A stretch of DNA of 57,870 bases from Serratia marcescens (GTDB taxonomy: Bacteria; Pseudomonadota; Gammaproteobacteria; Enterobacterales; Enterobacteriaceae). The notes beneath the pieces were generated by a model, which saw nothing but the letters and a program-made list of their open reading frames with translations, was not told the origin of the DNA and did no database searches. This document shows, piece after piece, positions 12,774-24,834 of this stretch (position 1 is its first letter; each line of letters starts with the position of its first letter). Both the position numbers and the translations under genes were made by a program. The stretch spans positions 1-57,870 of the forward strand of contig JADMXW010000029.1 of assembly GCA_015548865.1 (NCBI GenBank), in the 5' to 3' direction.

Positions 12774-13262
12774 ATGGAAGCCTGGTATTTACTGTATTGC
12801 AAACGTGGGCAGCTGTTGCGTGCCAAGGAACACCTTGAGCGCCAGGCCGTCAACTGCCTAAGCCCGATGATCAAAATGGAGAAGATCGTGCGGGGAAAAC
12901 GCGCGGAAGTTAGTGAACCGTTGTTTCCCAACTACCTGTTTATTGAGTTCGATCCCGAGCGAATCCATACCACGACGATCGGTGCTACACGAGGCGTAAG
13001 CCATTTTATCCGATTCGGTGCCCTGCCTGCAGTGATACCGCTGGGCGTCATTACCGAGCTCGCGCAACATCCCGTGCAGGTTATTCACGATCCACAAACG
13101 CCGTATCCCGGTGACACAGTGCTCATTACTGAAGGCGTTTTTACTGGGCTACAGGCCATTTACAGTGAACCTGATGGCGAAGCGCGTTCTATGCTGTTGC
13201 TCAATCTGCTGAATAAGCAGGTGCCACAAAGCATTGATAATCGTCAGTTCAAGAAGATGTAG
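12774..13262 (+). CDS. rfaH: Transcription antitermination factor RfaH
   Basis: RfaH is a NusG paralogue that joins RNA polymerase paused at an ops sequence, suppresses Rho termination and recruits ribosomes. Its targets include LPS core, capsule and other long envelope operons. The start at 12774 gives 162 aa, the E. coli length, with [10 protein letters not shown] at the N-terminus, EKIVRGKR and PLFPNYLF in the NGN domain, and a C-terminal KOW-like domain ending LLNLLNKQ. The frame is open 27 codons further upstream, but that stretch is not conserved. An ops/JUMPstart target lies at 51119-51157 ahead of waaQ in this window. Confidence 0.96.
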   Translation: MEAWYLLYCKRGQLLRAKEHLERQAVNCLSPMIKMEKIVRGKRAEVSEPLFPNYLFIEFDPERIHTTTIGATRGVSHFIRFGALPAVIPLGVITELAQHPVQVIHDPQTPYPGDTVLITEGVFTGLQAIYSEPDGEARSMLLLNLLNKQVPQSIDNRQFKKM

Positions 13263-13286
13263 TCCCTCTCATCCGATGCAAGAAAC

Positions 13287-13313
13287 GCCGCCGGTGATAT
13301 ATCCATCGGCGGC
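13287..13313. terminator. Hairpin between convergent rfaH and hemB
   Basis: GCCGCCGGTG (13287-13296) pairs with CATCGGCGGC (13304-13313) with one G-T pair, loop of 7 nt. It lies between the stop of rfaH (13262) and the stop of hemB (13330). No long T run follows on either strand, but the GC-rich stem fits a bidirectional terminator. Confidence 0.6.
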
Positions 13314-13329
13314 AAACCAGACGGGCAGG

Positions 13330-14367
<1,038 letters not shown>

Positions 14368-15150
14368 TCATGGCAGCCGGAAAATCCGGCGTGCGTTTTC
14401 ATCTACTTTTTGTCCCAACATACTGGCATCTTCATCGCGCCAGGCAGCAACCTGCTGAACGATATGCGGCAAAAAGCAGGGTTCATTACGCCGGGATGCA
14501 GGTTTTGGTAATAAATCCCGGGGTAACAAATAGGGCGCATCTGTTTCCAACAACAGCCGCTCAATGGGAATTCGTTTTAGCAGATGACGTAGCGCAATTC
14601 CGCGTCGTTCATCGCACACCCAGCCGGTGATACCTATCGAAAGCCCGAGACGCAGGCACTCATCAAGTTCTTGCTCGGTGCCGGTGAAACAGTGCAACAC
14701 GGCCCCCGGTAGCTTATCCAACCAAGGGGAAAGCAGCGCCATAAAGCGCTCATGTGCGTCACGACAATGCAAGAAAACGGGCAATCCCAGCTCTGCGGCC
14801 AGGGCTAACTGCGCAGAAAAGGCGTACTCCTGCTCATCGGGCGTTGAAAAATTTCGATTAAAATCCAGCCCACACTCGCCCAGCGCCACAACGGCTGGCT
14901 GCAGCGCCAACTGCGCAATCCTTTCGGCTACTGGCATTGACCAACTGCTGGCATCATGAGGATGTACACCTGCTGTCGACCAGCAATAATTTGGATATTC
15001 ACGCGCTAATGCCAGCGCCTGTTCACTTTCATGCAGGTTGGTTCCAGTGATGATCATCCCACTAACTGAAAGCGCCTGAGCGCGCTCGATAACCAAAGCT
15101 CGATCGTGGGCAAATTGGCTATTGGTCAGATTAACGCCGATATCAAACAT
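14368..15150 (-). CDS. tatD: 3'-5' ssDNA/RNA exonuclease TatD
   Basis: TatD is a cytoplasmic metal-dependent nuclease of the amidohydrolase-like TatD family; despite its name it is not needed for Tat export. Metal-binding motifs are [10 protein letters not shown], the HCRDAH segment, LHCFTG and [11 protein letters not shown]. The start at 15150 (MFDIGVNLT) gives 260 aa, the E. coli length, and places AGGA 6 nt upstream. The ATG two codons earlier would leave no spacing, and the longer frame to 15198 is not conserved. It lies 107 nt after tatC and 15 nt before hemB. Confidence 0.95.
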   Translation of the reverse strand: MFDIGVNLTNSQFAHDRALVIERAQALSVSGMIITGTNLHESEQALALAREYPNYCWSTAGVHPHDASSWSMPVAERIAQLALQPAVVALGECGLDFNRNFSTPDEQEYAFSAQLALAAELGLPVFLHCRDAHERFMALLSPWLDKLPGAVLHCFTGTEQELDECLRLGLSIGITGWVCDERRGIALRHLLKRIPIERLLLETDAPYLLPRDLLPKPASRRNEPCFLPHIVQQVAAWRDEDASMLGQKVDENARRIFRLP

Positions 15151-15257
15151 GGACATTCCTGAAGGATAATGACATTCCCGCATCAGCGAGAATGTCACAA
15201 AAGGGAGCGAGTGTAATCTGGAGGAAATCCCCGTCTAAACGGGGATAACAGCATGGT

Positions 15258-16040
15258 TCAAGATGACGGGCCTTCTTTGCTTTCTTCTGCCTCACCTTCT
15301 TCTGCTTCAACCTGACGACGTCCTTTCCCCACGTAAAAACGCGAGCAGAACAAGCCAACTTCAAACAGCAAGTACATCGGGATCGCCAGCAACGTCTGTG
15401 AAAACACATCCGGTGGCGTCAACAACATACCAACAACGAAGGCTCCGACCAGCACATAAGGCCGTTTTTTCTTCAAATCTTCCGTATTAGTAACACCGCT
15501 CCAGCACAGCAGCACAATGGCAATCGGCACCTGGAAAGAGGCACCAAATGCCATAAACAGTGCCATTACGAAATCAAGGTAGTTATTGATATCGGTGGCG
15601 ATCTGTACTCCCTGCGGTGCTGTCTTGGCAAAAAAGCCAAACGCCAGTGGGAAAACAACAAAGTAAGCAAATGCCATCCCCGCGTAAAACAGCAAACTAC
15701 TGGAGAACAGTAACGGCATCATCAAGCGACGTTCATGTTTGTACAGCGCCGGGGCAATAAATGCCCAGACTTGATACAACACCAGTGGTGCTGAGACAAA
15801 CACCGATACAATCATCGTCAGTTTAATCGGCGTAAAGAACGGGGAGGCCACATCGGTAGCAATCATACTGGCTCCGGCGGGCAGTTGCTCAATAAGCGGC
15901 GCCGAAACAATCTGATAGATATCGTTAGCAAAAAACACCAGCACGACAAACACACCTAAAACACAAAGAATGCTGTTTAACAGACGTTTGCGGAGCTCAA
16001 TCAGGTGACTGATTAACGGTTGTGTATCTTCAACGGCCAT
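15258..16040 (-). CDS. tatC: Twin-arginine translocase subunit TatC
   Basis: TatC is the polytopic inner-membrane core of the Tat exporter and binds the twin-arginine signal peptide. The 260 aa protein (E. coli 258) begins [20 protein letters not shown], with the conserved cytosolic N-terminus. Six membrane helices follow, with the conserved first periplasmic segment ([10 protein letters not shown]) and the cap region [14 protein letters not shown]. The tail is acidic. It is 3 nt after tatB in a tight tatABC operon. Confidence 0.97.
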   Translation of the reverse strand: MAVEDTQPLISHLIELRKRLLNSILCVLGVFVVLVFFANDIYQIVSAPLIEQLPAGASMIATDVASPFFTPIKLTMIVSVFVSAPLVLYQVWAFIAPALYKHERRLMMPLLFSSSLLFYAGMAFAYFVVFPLAFGFFAKTAPQGVQIATDINNYLDFVMALFMAFGASFQVPIAIVLLCWSGVTNTEDLKKKRPYVLVGAFVVGMLLTPPDVFSQTLLAIPMYLLFEVGLFCSRFYVGKGRRQVEAEEGEAEESKEGPSS

Positions 16041-16043
16041 AGA

Positions 16044-16679
16044 CTAGCGTTCATCAGCAGAGGGTTGGGAAGGCGCAACAGCCGTGGCAGGCGCTGCACG
16101 CTTATGGGGTACATCATCGTTCGGCACCACGGCAGCGACAGTCGGCGTATTCTCCGTAGGCACGACCGCTGGCACGGAAGGCGCTTGAAGCGCGCTATCC
16201 ACTGCCGTACGCGGTGCAATATCGGAAAAGGCTGGAGGTGGCGTAGTCGCGGGTTTGTCTACAGGCGGTAACGCTGTTGACGAAGACGCCTGCTCAGCAC
16301 TGATAACCCCATCATGAGCCGCTTCGGCATCGGCCAGCGGTTGATGCGGCACTTCGCCAAGCTGCGCGGTTGTGCTGTCGCCAGGTTTCACATAACCGCG
16401 TCGCATTGCATCCGCTGCTTCTTTGAGTTCGTCCATAGACGCTTTCAGCTCTGGAGAAAGGTTTTTCAGGCTAGCCTGCTCCACCTTCTTCAAGCTGTCC
16501 TGCAACTCTTGCAACTTTAACTCTTGGGTCAGCTCATTTTGCACCGTAGACGCCAGTGAACGCAGCGTTCTGACCCAACCAGCAATCGTTTTAACCGCAA
16601 CAGGCAGGCGTTCCGGCCCGAGGACTACCAGGCCGATCACCATTACGAGCATTAGCTCACCAAATCCGATATCAAACAC
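16044..16679 (-). CDS. tatB: Sec-independent translocase protein TatB
   Basis: TatB has one N-terminal membrane helix ([20 protein letters not shown], with the conserved Glu at residue 8), the GP hinge, and an amphipathic helix ([16 protein letters not shown]). Together with TatC it forms the receptor for Tat signal peptides. The 211 aa length exceeds E. coli (171). The extra residues are a low-complexity Ala/Pro/Thr-rich C-terminal tail from about residue 110, which is variable in this family. Spacing is 3 nt on both sides. Confidence 0.95.
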   Translation of the reverse strand: MFDIGFGELMLVMVIGLVVLGPERLPVAVKTIAGWVRTLRSLASTVQNELTQELKLQELQDSLKKVEQASLKNLSPELKASMDELKEAADAMRRGYVKPGDSTTAQLGEVPHQPLADAEAAHDGVISAEQASSSTALPPVDKPATTPPPAFSDIAPRTAVDSALQAPSVPAVVPTENTPTVAAVVPNDDVPHKRAAPATAVAPSQPSADER

Positions 16680-16682
16680 CGA

Positions 16683-16964
16683 TTATACCTGCTCTTTATG
16701 CTGGCTCTTCGTTTCTTCTGATTTTGCGTCAGCCTGTTGTTCCGTGATGGACTTCGTCGCGAAATCGGCATCCTGCTGTGTTTTTTCATTCTGGTTTGCA
16801 GATGCGCTGTCAGCGGACGAGGGTTGGTCATCGCTGATGGCCTTTTTAAAGCCTTTGATCGATGCACCCAAATCGGAGCCTAGCGTTCTCAGCTTGTTAG
16901 TACCGAACAACAGCACCACGATCACCGCAATGATCAACAAGTTCCAAATACTAATACCACCCAT
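16683..16964 (-). CDS. tatA: Sec-independent translocase protein TatA
   Basis: TatA oligomers form the protein-permeable element of the Tat system. The 93 aa product (E. coli 89) has the N-terminal helix [20 protein letters not shown], the FG hinge, and the amphipathic helix [20 protein letters not shown], followed by a polar Gln/Lys-rich tail. AGAGG lies 8 nt upstream. The 241 bp between ubiB and tatA contains an imperfect hairpin (GCCTTT/AAAGGC around 17127-17150 on the minus strand) and probably the tat promoter, which I could not define. Confidence 0.96.
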   Translation of the reverse strand: MGGISIWNLLIIAVIVVLLFGTNKLRTLGSDLGASIKGFKKAISDDQPSSADSASANQNEKTQQDADFATKSITEQQADAKSEETKSQHKEQV

Positions 16965-17205
16965 ACCAATTACCTCTTTTCTACAAAGGGGAGTTATCCA
17001 TCATCTTTCACACCGCAAACATTCGTGTGTACATTGGTGTCCGAAAACGAGTCACCGCGCGTTATTCTTACCTAGAGAATGCATGCCCAGAGGATGCGCT
17101 CGGTTTTCGTTTCCTGCAACGCCTTTTTCCTGCGGCAGAAAGGCATATAAGGTTAAAGACGTCACTATTATATACGGCTATTAATACCGCCTGTCATGAT
17201 CTGCT

Positions 17206-18849
17206 TCAACGTGTACGACGCCAACCAATGACCCAGCTCACAACACCCGCAGTCATTAATCCCGCCGAAATCACTTCCGGGAGATCCTGACGCCCCACCA
17301 ACATGAGTAATCCAGCCAACAGCAACGTTGCGCCAACGCCCAATAAATAATGCGACTGGCTTTGACGCGCACGCTGCATGCGCAGTTCATCTGTCAGTTG
17401 CATCACGCTATGACGCAACAACCGATGCTGTCGCAACCCATCGTAAATCAACTCAGGAATTTCCGGCAATTTTTCTGCCCAGAAAGGGGCCTTTTCTTTC
17501 AATCCACGAATCAGTGCTGCAACGCCCATCTGATCTTTCAACCACGACTCCAGGAAAGGTTTAGCCGTTTTCCATAAATCGAGCTGCGGATACAGCTGGC
17601 GGCCTACGCCCTCAACGTAGAGCAGCGTCTTTTGCAGCAAGACCAACTGAGGCTGCACTTCCATGTTGAAGCGGCGGGCAGTATTGAACAAGTTCAATAA
17701 CACATGCCCAAATGAAATCTCTGCCAATGGCTTTTCAAAAATGGGCTCGCATACCGTACGAATCGCGAATTCAAACTCTTCGACATTGGTGTCAGCAGGT
17801 ACCCAGCCAGAATCCACATGCAGCTCTGCCACTCGGCGATAGTCGCGATTGAAAAAGGCAATGAAGTTTTCTGCCAGATAGCGCTTATCTTCCTTATTCA
17901 GCGATCCGACGATACCGCAATCGATACCGATGTATTGCGGATTTTCAGGATGCTCATGGCTGATGAAGATATTTCCCGGATGCATATCAGCATGAAAGAA
18001 ACTGTCGCGAAACACTTGAGTAAAAAAGACCTGCACGCCACGTTCCGCCAACAGCGGCATATTGGTACCGTTGGCTTTCAGCGCCTCAACGTCTGAGACC
18101 GGAATGCCATAAATACGTTCCATGACCAACATGTTTTCACTGCAATAATCCGAATAAATTTCAGGAATATACAGCATCGGACTACCGTCAAAATTACGGC
18201 GCAATTGAATGGCATTAGCTGCTTCACGCAGCAGGTTTAATTCATCAAGCAGCGTTTTTTCATACTCACGTACCACCTCTCGCGGGCGGAGACGACGTCC
18301 ATCTTGCAGCAGCATCGGCAACCAGCCAGCCAGACGGTTCATCAGCCGCATATCGGCCTTAATCACGGGGAGAATATCAGGGCGAATCACCTTGATAACC
18401 ACCTCTTGGCCGTTTGCTTTTAGACGCGCCGTATGTACCTGCGCAATAGATGCAGATGCCAGCGGCACTATATCAAAATCATCAAACCAGCTTTCAAGTG
18501 GAATGCCGCCCATAGACAGTTCGATCTGTTCACGAGCCAGCTTTCCGTCAAAAGGATCGACACGATCCTGGAGAATGGCGAGTTGATCAGCAATCTCAGG
18601 GGGAAACAGATCGCGGCGAGTAGACATCATTTGGCCGAACTTGATCCACACCGGACCCAGCTCCTGCAACGCTAAACGCAAGCGTTCCCCAAGCAATTTA
18701 TCCGCATGGCGATTTGGCATCCAAAACAAACACTTGCGCCAGATACGTAACGGCAGCGTAATACGCAAATGCGGTATCAGTTCATCAAGACCATAACTCA
18801 ACATGACACGGATGATGTGGTAAAGGCGCAGCAGTTCACTTGGCGTCAT
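17206..18849 (-). CDS. ubiB: Ubiquinone biosynthesis kinase-like protein UbiB
   Basis: UbiB belongs to the ABC1/ADCK/UbiB atypical kinase family, with ATPase activity that supports ubiquinone synthesis at the membrane. The KxGQ motif is seen in KFGQMMSTR, the Ala-rich loop in [11 protein letters not shown], and the catalytic-loop and metal motifs in [10 protein letters not shown] and IGIDCGIVG. Two hydrophobic helices anchor the C-terminus (about 500-540). Length is 547 aa (E. coli 546). Its ATG overlaps the ubiJ stop as ATGA. Confidence 0.96.
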   Translation of the reverse strand: MTPSELLRLYHIIRVMLSYGLDELIPHLRITLPLRIWRKCLFWMPNRHADKLLGERLRLALQELGPVWIKFGQMMSTRRDLFPPEIADQLAILQDRVDPFDGKLAREQIELSMGGIPLESWFDDFDIVPLASASIAQVHTARLKANGQEVVIKVIRPDILPVIKADMRLMNRLAGWLPMLLQDGRRLRPREVVREYEKTLLDELNLLREAANAIQLRRNFDGSPMLYIPEIYSDYCSENMLVMERIYGIPVSDVEALKANGTNMPLLAERGVQVFFTQVFRDSFFHADMHPGNIFISHEHPENPQYIGIDCGIVGSLNKEDKRYLAENFIAFFNRDYRRVAELHVDSGWVPADTNVEEFEFAIRTVCEPIFEKPLAEISFGHVLLNLFNTARRFNMEVQPQLVLLQKTLLYVEGVGRQLYPQLDLWKTAKPFLESWLKDQMGVAALIRGLKEKAPFWAEKLPEIPELIYDGLRQHRLLRHSVMQLTDELRMQRARQSQSHYLLGVGATLLLAGLLMLVGRQDLPEVISAGLMTAGVVSWVIGWRRTR

Positions 18850-19454
18850 CGTGCTGACTCCAGTTTCGCCAGACGCACTGCCAGCGTATCGACCTCATCA
18901 CACAACGCGGAAACTTCATCATACCACCAGGCCGCTTCCAGCCGACCCGGCGCAAGGCGCCACTCTTCCGTCACGGTCTCTACCAGATAACGCCGCTGGC
19001 GGCCCAATAGACGAGTCGCACCACGAAATGCCCCTTGCGCAGCCTGTTCAATACCCTGTGCGATAACGTCGCCAGTATAAGGCGCAAGCCACTCGGCGGG
19101 ATCGCACTCTGCCAGATCCAACAGATTGACGAAGTGTTGGACAACCTGCATATCCCCTTCAATCAGCAATTCGCCGCTACGCATCAGCGATGAGAGGTGC
19201 TGGCGGTCGCGCAGCGTGAGCAGTGCGGGTATACGGGTTTCTAACTGGCAGTCCACCGCATCAGCCCACTGACTCACCACATCGAGACGGTGTTCACCAA
19301 AGACCAACACCAGCGGCACCGGCAATTCCGCTAATACGATTTTGAGCGTTTTTCCCTGTAGGCGCTGGCGCGCCGCTTTCAAGCTGCGTTCGCGAAAAAG
19401 CAGGCTATTCAACGCCGTTTCCAGCGCGGCAGTCAGCACAGACGTTATCAGCAT
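18846..19454 (-). CDS. ubiJ: Ubiquinone biosynthesis accessory factor UbiJ
   Basis: UbiJ carries an N-terminal SCP2 lipid-binding domain and is part of the soluble Ubi metabolon that holds polyprenyl intermediates. The 202 aa length matches E. coli UbiJ (YigP, 201). The SCP2 region covers about residues 15-115, and the C-terminal part is predicted coiled coil (ending [17 protein letters not shown]). It is 24 nt after ubiE and overlaps ubiB by 4 nt. In E. coli an sRNA (esrE) has been reported in the 3' part of this gene; I cannot tell whether one exists here. Confidence 0.94.
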   Translation of the reverse strand: MLITSVLTAALETALNSLLFRERSLKAARQRLQGKTLKIVLAELPVPLVLVFGEHRLDVVSQWADAVDCQLETRIPALLTLRDRQHLSSLMRSGELLIEGDMQVVQHFVNLLDLAECDPAEWLAPYTGDVIAQGIEQAAQGAFRGATRLLGRQRRYLVETVTEEWRLAPGRLEAAWWYDEVSALCDEVDTLAVRLAKLESAR

Positions 19455-19478
19455 CAGCGTTTCCCACTATGAAACAAC

Positions 19479-20234
19479 TTAAAATTTAAACCCACGGTGT
19501 AACGCGACAATACCTCCCGTGAGGTTGAAGTAGTTTACGCTGTCAAAGCCTGCATCGATCATCATGCCTTTCAGCGTTTCTTGGTCAGGATGCATACGTA
19601 TCGATTCCGCCAAATAGCGGTAGCTGCCTGCATCTTTAGCCACCATATCGCCAATGCGCGGCAAAACATGGAATGAATAGAAATCATAGACTTTGCTGAG
19701 CGGTTTCAGCATCGGTTTGGAAAACTCCAGCACCAACAAGCGGCCACCAGGTTTCAAAACGCGAAACATGGAACGCAGCGCTTTCTCTTTATCCGTCACG
19801 TTGCGCAAACCGAAAGAAATGGTGATGCAGTCAAAATAATTTTCAGGGAAGGGCAGCGCCTCTGCATTGGCTTGCACATAACTGACGTTATCAATAATCC
19901 CCAGATTGCGGAGCTTTTCGCGCCCTACTTTCAGCATGGAAGCATTAATATCGGCCAGCACGACCTCCCCCGTATCGCCTACCAGGCGCGAGAATTTAGC
20001 GGTCAAATCACCCGTACCACCCGCCAAATCCAACACGCGCTGGTCACGCCGTACACCGCTGCATTCAATGGTAAATCGTTTCCAGACACGATGAATCCCA
20101 AAGGACATCAAATCGTTCATCAGGTCATATTTTCCCGCTACCGAGTGGAATACGCTCGCTACCATGGCCTCTTTATCGTTCTTATCGACAGTACGAAAAC
20201 CAAAATGCGTGGTTTTCTCTGGATCGTTCGTCAT
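19479..20234 (-). CDS. ubiE: Ubiquinone/menaquinone C-methyltransferase UbiE
   Basis: UbiE methylates the quinone ring in both ubiquinone and menaquinone synthesis using SAM. The class I methyltransferase motif is [15 protein letters not shown] (about 66-80), with [10 protein letters not shown] and [15 protein letters not shown] following. The start at 20234 gives 251 aa as in E. coli, with AGGG upstream; the frame extends to 20273 without conservation. It is the first gene of ubiE-ubiJ-ubiB. Confidence 0.96.
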   Translation of the reverse strand: MTNDPEKTTHFGFRTVDKNDKEAMVASVFHSVAGKYDLMNDLMSFGIHRVWKRFTIECSGVRRDQRVLDLAGGTGDLTAKFSRLVGDTGEVVLADINASMLKVGREKLRNLGIIDNVSYVQANAEALPFPENYFDCITISFGLRNVTDKEKALRSMFRVLKPGGRLLVLEFSKPMLKPLSKVYDFYSFHVLPRIGDMVAKDAGSYRYLAESIRMHPDQETLKGMMIDAGFDSVNYFNLTGGIVALHRGFKF

Positions 20235-20652
20235 GTTCTTCGCCCTACTTTTCCAAATCAGAATTGTGGTCAATCCCCTTCACGCACCTTTCGCAAGACT
20301 CACCGCTCAAACAGCACTATTGAGCGTGATGCACGACACGAGCTTGGCGTGTCTGCACGCCTTTAGCATCAACAATCGAAGAGGAACATCGAATTTTGAA
20401 ACTACCCCTTAATGGGGAGAGTGTAACAGACCGGGCTTAAAAACCCACCGCTCTGATGCACTGAATAAAGTTGTATACCTTAAATAATTCGAGTTGCAGG
20501 AAGGCGACAAGAGATGGCCCGCAGGGTGAATCTTAGGGTTAGGTTTATTCATCCCGATAAGCTTACTCAGATAAATAATTCGGAAGAACAAACGCAGCCA
20601 ACTCACCTGCAACTTGAAGTATGACGGATAAAACATGAACATACGCGACGCA
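20235..20652. other. Gene-free stretch between rmuC and ubiE
   Basis: These 418 bases hold no credible gene. They contain the ubiE promoter region (not resolved) and, at 20474-20630, a copy of the long intergenic palindromic repeat described separately. Between 20240 and 20470 I see nothing else that I can name. Confidence 0.6.
20474..20630. repeat. Long palindromic intergenic repeat, copy A
   Basis: The copy starts TATACCTTAAATAATTCGAG, has GAGTTGCAGGAAGGCGACAA near the left end and CCTGCAACTTGAAGTATGAC near the right end, so the two ends are inverted repeats. The middle has AAGCTTACTCAGATAAATAATTCGG. The same family occurs at 41169-41300 and, degenerate, at 50898-50926 and 50994-51074. It resembles the mobile palindromic elements (YPAL type) of Yersinia, Serratia and Pectobacterium; that name is from memory. 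Confidence 0.75.
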
Positions 20653-22215
20653 TCACAGGCGATTCGATATTCCCACGTCTGCACTTGCAGCCTGTTCTCC
20701 ACTGGGAGGGGCATCTGTTTGCATGGCTTCAGTCTGCTGAGACAGCCGACCCGTTTCCGCGTCAGCCTCGGCAGAAAGCATCGCTTGCTCCGCCACGTTT
20801 GGGTTAATGGTACGCTTAACCTCAACACCAAGGGAACGGAAACCTTCTGCCTGAGATATCAGATTACCGCGTCCCGAGGCCAGTTTATTCATTGCATGCC
20901 GGTAGTTGGCCTGTGATTTATCCAGGCTCTGTCCCAGTGAGGCCATGTCTTCAACAAAGAGGCGCAGCTTATCGTACAAGCGAGAAGCACGTTCAGCGAT
21001 CTGCTGTGCATTTCGGCTTTGCTGTTCATAACGCCACAGATTGGTGATGGTGCGTAACGCAACGAGCAATGTAGTAGGACTCACCAACATGATGTTGTGT
21101 TGCAGGGCTTCACTGATTAATTCCGGATGACGATCGATAGCAACCAGAAACGCCGGCTCCACGGGAATAAACATCAGAACATAGTCCAGCGAACGCAGCC
21201 CAGGGAGTTGCTGGTAGTCTTTATTGCTGAGCAGACGAATATGTCCGCGCACAGAGGCGATATGCTCGCTGAGCGCACTGGCGCGTTCCCCATCATCTTC
21301 GCTGTTAAAGTAACGCTCATAGGCAACCAATGACATTTTGGCATCAATCACCACATCTTTACCCTGAGGGAGACGAACGATCACATCTGGCTGCATACGT
21401 CCGTTTGCGCCCGTCTGGATACTGACCTGCGTTTGATATTCATGTCCTTCACGCAAGCCGGAAGCCTCAAGCACGCGGCCTAACACGACTTCTCCCCAGT
21501 TTCCCTGCGTTTTATTATCGCCTTTCAAGGCTTTAGTCAGGTTGACCGCTTCTCGTGCCATTTGCACATTCAATTGCTGCAACTGCCGAATTTCATGCGC
21601 CAGAGTATGTCGTTCACGCGCTTCACTACCGAATCCTTCCTGAACCTGACGACGAAAACCGTCAAGTTGCTCCCGCAACGGCGTCAACAGCTTGTCGAGG
21701 CTCTGTTGATTTTGTTCATCAACCCGACGACCACTGTGCTCAAAGATTCGATTCGCCAGATTTTCAAACTGTGTCGTTAAACGCTGCTCGCTGTTGATCA
21801 ATAGTCGTTGCTTTTCTTCAGCAGCGAGACGCGTTTCTTCAAGGCGGATTGTCACCTCACGCAACTCTGCTTCCTGTGCACCGTTTGCTTCGCGTAGCGC
21901 ACGCAATTCTTGATTCAGATGGTTGCACTCTTCTTGCAACTGGGCCATGACCAGCAACTTTTCCTGATGCGCGGTAAGTTTACCGTGCATCAAACGCAGT
22001 TCCATATCATTCTGGCGCAGACGTTGTTCGTCCTTATCACGCGCGAGTTGAAGTTCTCGTACCGTGTTTTGCGCTTGCTGTAACGCTTGCTCTTGTAAAC
22101 GTTGTTCCGCTTCTTGACGAGCTCGGTGCTGCTGATAGCGCAGGCCGGCAAAAAGCCACCCCACCAGCACCCCAACCGCCCCGCCACCTATGCCGTAAAA
22201 CAGGGTGATCTCCAC
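20653..22215 (-). CDS. rmuC: DNA recombination protein RmuC
   Basis: RmuC limits recombination at inverted repeats and short-range rearrangements. The 520 aa protein (E. coli 475) has an N-terminal membrane helix (about 4-22), a long coiled coil to about residue 200, and the C-terminal nuclease-like domain (GNWGEVVLGRVLEASGL, DVVIDAKMSLVAYERY). The start is GTG at 22215 with AAAGGA upstream. The C-terminus is a poorly conserved Glu/Ala/Gln-rich tail. It lies downstream of the argH terminator and upstream of ubiE, with a repeat in the gap. Confidence 0.94.
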   Translation of the reverse strand: MEITLFYGIGGGAVGVLVGWLFAGLRYQQHRARQEAEQRLQEQALQQAQNTVRELQLARDKDEQRLRQNDMELRLMHGKLTAHQEKLLVMAQLQEECNHLNQELRALREANGAQEAELREVTIRLEETRLAAEEKQRLLINSEQRLTTQFENLANRIFEHSGRRVDEQNQQSLDKLLTPLREQLDGFRRQVQEGFGSEARERHTLAHEIRQLQQLNVQMAREAVNLTKALKGDNKTQGNWGEVVLGRVLEASGLREGHEYQTQVSIQTGANGRMQPDVIVRLPQGKDVVIDAKMSLVAYERYFNSEDDGERASALSEHIASVRGHIRLLSNKDYQQLPGLRSLDYVLMFIPVEPAFLVAIDRHPELISEALQHNIMLVSPTTLLVALRTITNLWRYEQQSRNAQQIAERASRLYDKLRLFVEDMASLGQSLDKSQANYRHAMNKLASGRGNLISQAEGFRSLGVEVKRTINPNVAEQAMLSAEADAETGRLSQQTEAMQTDAPPSGEQAASADVGISNRL

Positions 22216-22376
22216 GTCTCATTCCTTTCGTTATCGCCACTGTTTGTCAAGGTAAATCGATACTGTATGTATGTCCAGAAAGAATAGCGCAAGCCGGTCC
22301 GAAGCGACATATCTGCCAGTAATGAAATAGTTAATATGCGAGGCGACCTGCATGGCTGAATTACGTTTATTGACTG

Positions 22377-22403
22377 AATAAAAAAGGGCCGGAAAACCGA
22401 CCC
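22377..22403 (-). terminator. Intrinsic terminator of the argCBH operon
   Basis: On the minus strand GGGTCGG and CCGGCCC (22397-22403 and 22386-22392) form a 7 bp stem with a TTTT loop and one G-T pair, directly followed by TTTTTT. It lies 29 bp downstream of the argH stop. Confidence 0.88.
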
Positions 22404-22431
22404 TGATACAGATGACGTCACACGATGGCGA

Positions 22432-23802
22432 TTACAGACGCGCTTTAGCATCCGCAATTGCCTGTGCCACCTGCTGTGGGGATACACCACCTTTGGCCGC
22501 ACGTTTTTCCAGACAGGATTGCAGTAACAGAATGGGGTATACATCATCGCCAATGGTAGCGCTGAATTTTTGCAAATCCGCCAGCGGCAGAGCTTCCAGC
22601 GCCTTACCCTGACGAATGGCTTCCACCACGGCCTCACCAACAATATGGTGCGCCTCGCGGAATGGAACCCCTTTCGCGACCAGATAATCTGCCAGTTCGG
22701 TCGCATTCGCGTAACCCTGCTGCGCTGCTTCCTGGCAACGTGGACGACGAACTTGAATGCCTTCCAGCACCAACGCAGCCATCATCAGACAGTCATGCCA
22801 AGTGTCGAGCGCATCAAACAGCCCTTCTTTATCTTCCTGCATGTCTTTATTGTACGCCAACGGCAGACCCTTGAGCGTCATCATCATCCCCGTCAGCGCA
22901 CCCTGCACTCGACCCGATTTACCACGAATCAGTTCCAGTGCGTCTGGGTTTTTCTTTTGGGGCATAAGAGAGGAGCCAGAAGTCACACGATCGGACAACT
23001 CAACAAACCCGGATTCACCGCTGTTGAAGAAAATCAGATCTTCTGCAAAGCGCGACAGGTGCACCATGCCAATTGAAGCATTAGAGAGCAGTTCCAGTAC
23101 GTGATCGCGATCTGACACCGTATCCAGACTGTTTCGCGTGGCTGAAGCAAAACCCAGCCAACCCGCCAGTTGCTCACGATCGATAGGATAGGCAGTCCCA
23201 GCCAGCGCCCCGCAACCCAACGGGCTGACATCCAAACGTTTTAGCGTATCTTCCAGACGGCTTTCGTCACGTGCCAGCATTTCATGGTAAGCCAGACACC
23301 AGTGAGCAAAGGTAACCGGTTGTGCACGCTGCAAATGGGTATAACCCGGCATAACCGCATCCTGATTCACCTCAGCAGTAGCCACTAGCGCTGCACGCAG
23401 TTGGCGTACAGCCAGTTGTAGTTCACCGATTTGTGCCTTACACCAGAGTTTAAGATCGGTTGCTACCTGATCGTTACGGCTGCGGCCGGTGTGGAGCTTT
23501 TTACCCAGATCGCCCACTTTGTCGATGAGTTTCTGTTCTACCCAGCTATGAATATCTTCTGCATCACTTTGCAGGATCTGTTCTGGGTCGGCTTGCACCT
23601 CGGCCAGAAGCGCATTCAGCGCCTGCTCTAACTGTTGCTGTTCCTGCACGCTGAGTACATTGACCGTCACCAGCGCTTTTGACCAGCCGATGGAGCCGAC
23701 GATATCTTGCTCCGCCAGACGGTAATCAAACCGCAGCGAATCATTGAATTGTTTGAACCGCTGATCTGCCGCCTGACTGAAACGACCGCCCCACAACGCC
23801 AT
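22432..23802 (-). CDS. argH: Argininosuccinate lyase ArgH
   Basis: ArgH splits argininosuccinate into arginine and fumarate, the last step of arginine synthesis. The fumarase/aspartase family signature [11 protein letters not shown] and the [13 protein letters not shown] motif are present. The start at 23802 ([13 protein letters not shown]) gives 456 aa (E. coli 457) with GGGAG 10 nt upstream. The frame remains open to 23874 but that part is not conserved. It is separated from argB by 235 bp, unusually wide for this operon, but shares its strand and the argC promoter side. Confidence 0.96.
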   Translation of the reverse strand: MALWGGRFSQAADQRFKQFNDSLRFDYRLAEQDIVGSIGWSKALVTVNVLSVQEQQQLEQALNALLAEVQADPEQILQSDAEDIHSWVEQKLIDKVGDLGKKLHTGRSRNDQVATDLKLWCKAQIGELQLAVRQLRAALVATAEVNQDAVMPGYTHLQRAQPVTFAHWCLAYHEMLARDESRLEDTLKRLDVSPLGCGALAGTAYPIDREQLAGWLGFASATRNSLDTVSDRDHVLELLSNASIGMVHLSRFAEDLIFFNSGESGFVELSDRVTSGSSLMPQKKNPDALELIRGKSGRVQGALTGMMMTLKGLPLAYNKDMQEDKEGLFDALDTWHDCLMMAALVLEGIQVRRPRCQEAAQQGYANATELADYLVAKGVPFREAHHIVGEAVVEAIRQGKALEALPLADLQKFSATIGDDVYPILLLQSCLEKRAAKGGVSPQQVAQAIADAKARL

Positions 23803-24037
23803 AACCGATACTCCCAAAATTTGCTTTAATGTCTTGTTGATAATGCGGGTGAGCCCGCTTGAGGTTGCCGACAAACCTATTTCGGCATGTCCGTGTTTCC
23901 CGGCGGCTTACGCCGCTACGACCCCATCGCCGCACTTCACCTAACAACGGACGTTGTCATCAGTCTGATACTGGCAGACCCGCCTGCTCGCTTGCGTTAC
24001 CATTCGTCCAACGGAAATGCCTTACAGATTAACAGAT
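23803..24037. other. Intra-operon gap argB-argH with two small hairpins
   Basis: This 235 bp gap has two short GC-rich hairpins: GCGGG/CCCGC with loop TGAG at 23845-23858 and GCGGC/GCCGC with loop TTAC at 23903-23916. Neither is followed by a T run on the minus strand. They could be the remains of a small repeat or mRNA-stability elements. No open frame here is convincing. Confidence 0.45.
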
Positions 24038-24811
24038 TTACGCCAGGATCCGCGTGCCAATCGGCGTGCCGTTAAATAACGCAGGCAGTTGATCTGCATG
24101 GCGCCAGCTCGCGATATCCACCGGACGACCTAACGCACGGGCCGCATCCAGCGCGGCGTTGACTTTAACAATCATGCCGTCAGTAATAATACCTTGCGCA
24201 ATCAGCTGTTCCGCTTTCTGCGCCGTCATTTCCGCAATGCGCTGGCCTTTCCCATCAAGGATACCGCTCACATCAGACAACAGGATCAAATCAGCACCCA
24301 GCGTCTCCGCGAGCGCAGTTGCGGCCTGATCGGCGTTAACGTTCATCAAATCGCCTTGTTCAGTGATGCCGATGGAGCTCACAATCGGCAAATACCCAGC
24401 AGTCAGCAACGCATTGGGCAGATCGGCTGAACCCGCTTGTGCTTTGCCAACGTAGCCCAAGGATTCATCCAACTGAGTCACCGTGGTCATACCGCCGTCC
24501 GCCAGACACAAGCCCACCGCATTGATAGCGTGTTTCTTCGCCCAAGCCAGCAGCGTTTTGTTCGCTGAACCCGCCAACGCGCCTGTGATGATATCGATTT
24601 GATCTGCCGGCGTGACGCGCAGTCCGTTTTTCTTCACTACGGGTAACGCCAGTTTTTTCATCAGGTCATCCACCAGGCAGCCGCCGCCGTGCACAATGAC
24701 CAGCGGACGCTGGTATTGCTCACGATAGGCAACCAGCGCCGTAAACAGACGCTCCAGCGCTTCTTCGCTGTCCAGTAATACACCGCCCAATTTGATAATT
24801 AACGGATTCAT
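24038..24811 (-). CDS. argB: Acetylglutamate kinase ArgB
   Basis: ArgB phosphorylates N-acetylglutamate in the second step of arginine synthesis. The 257 aa product (E. coli 258) belongs to the amino acid kinase family: [18 protein letters not shown] at the N-terminus, [14 protein letters not shown] near 40-52, the [13 protein letters not shown] substrate loop near 159-171, and GGMIVKV-like [12 protein letters not shown] near the C-terminus. It is 23 nt after argC. Confidence 0.96.
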   Translation of the reverse strand: MNPLIIKLGGVLLDSEEALERLFTALVAYREQYQRPLVIVHGGGCLVDDLMKKLALPVVKKNGLRVTPADQIDIITGALAGSANKTLLAWAKKHAINAVGLCLADGGMTTVTQLDESLGYVGKAQAGSADLPNALLTAGYLPIVSSIGITEQGDLMNVNADQAATALAETLGADLILLSDVSGILDGKGQRIAEMTAQKAEQLIAQGIITDGMIVKVNAALDAARALGRPVDIASWRHADQLPALFNGTPIGTRILA

Positions 24812-24834
24812 CGCGTTCGTGCCTCAGGATTATG

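Noticed and set aside
16423..17184. 253 codon open frame antisense to tatB and tatA
   Set aside because: It lies opposite two well-recognised tat genes, has no family likeness and is Ser/Pro/Cys-rich as expected of a shadow frame.
20653..20831. Short frame crossing repeat copy A and the rmuC end
   Set aside because: It is composed of repeat sequence and antisense-frame rmuC; no ribosome site.
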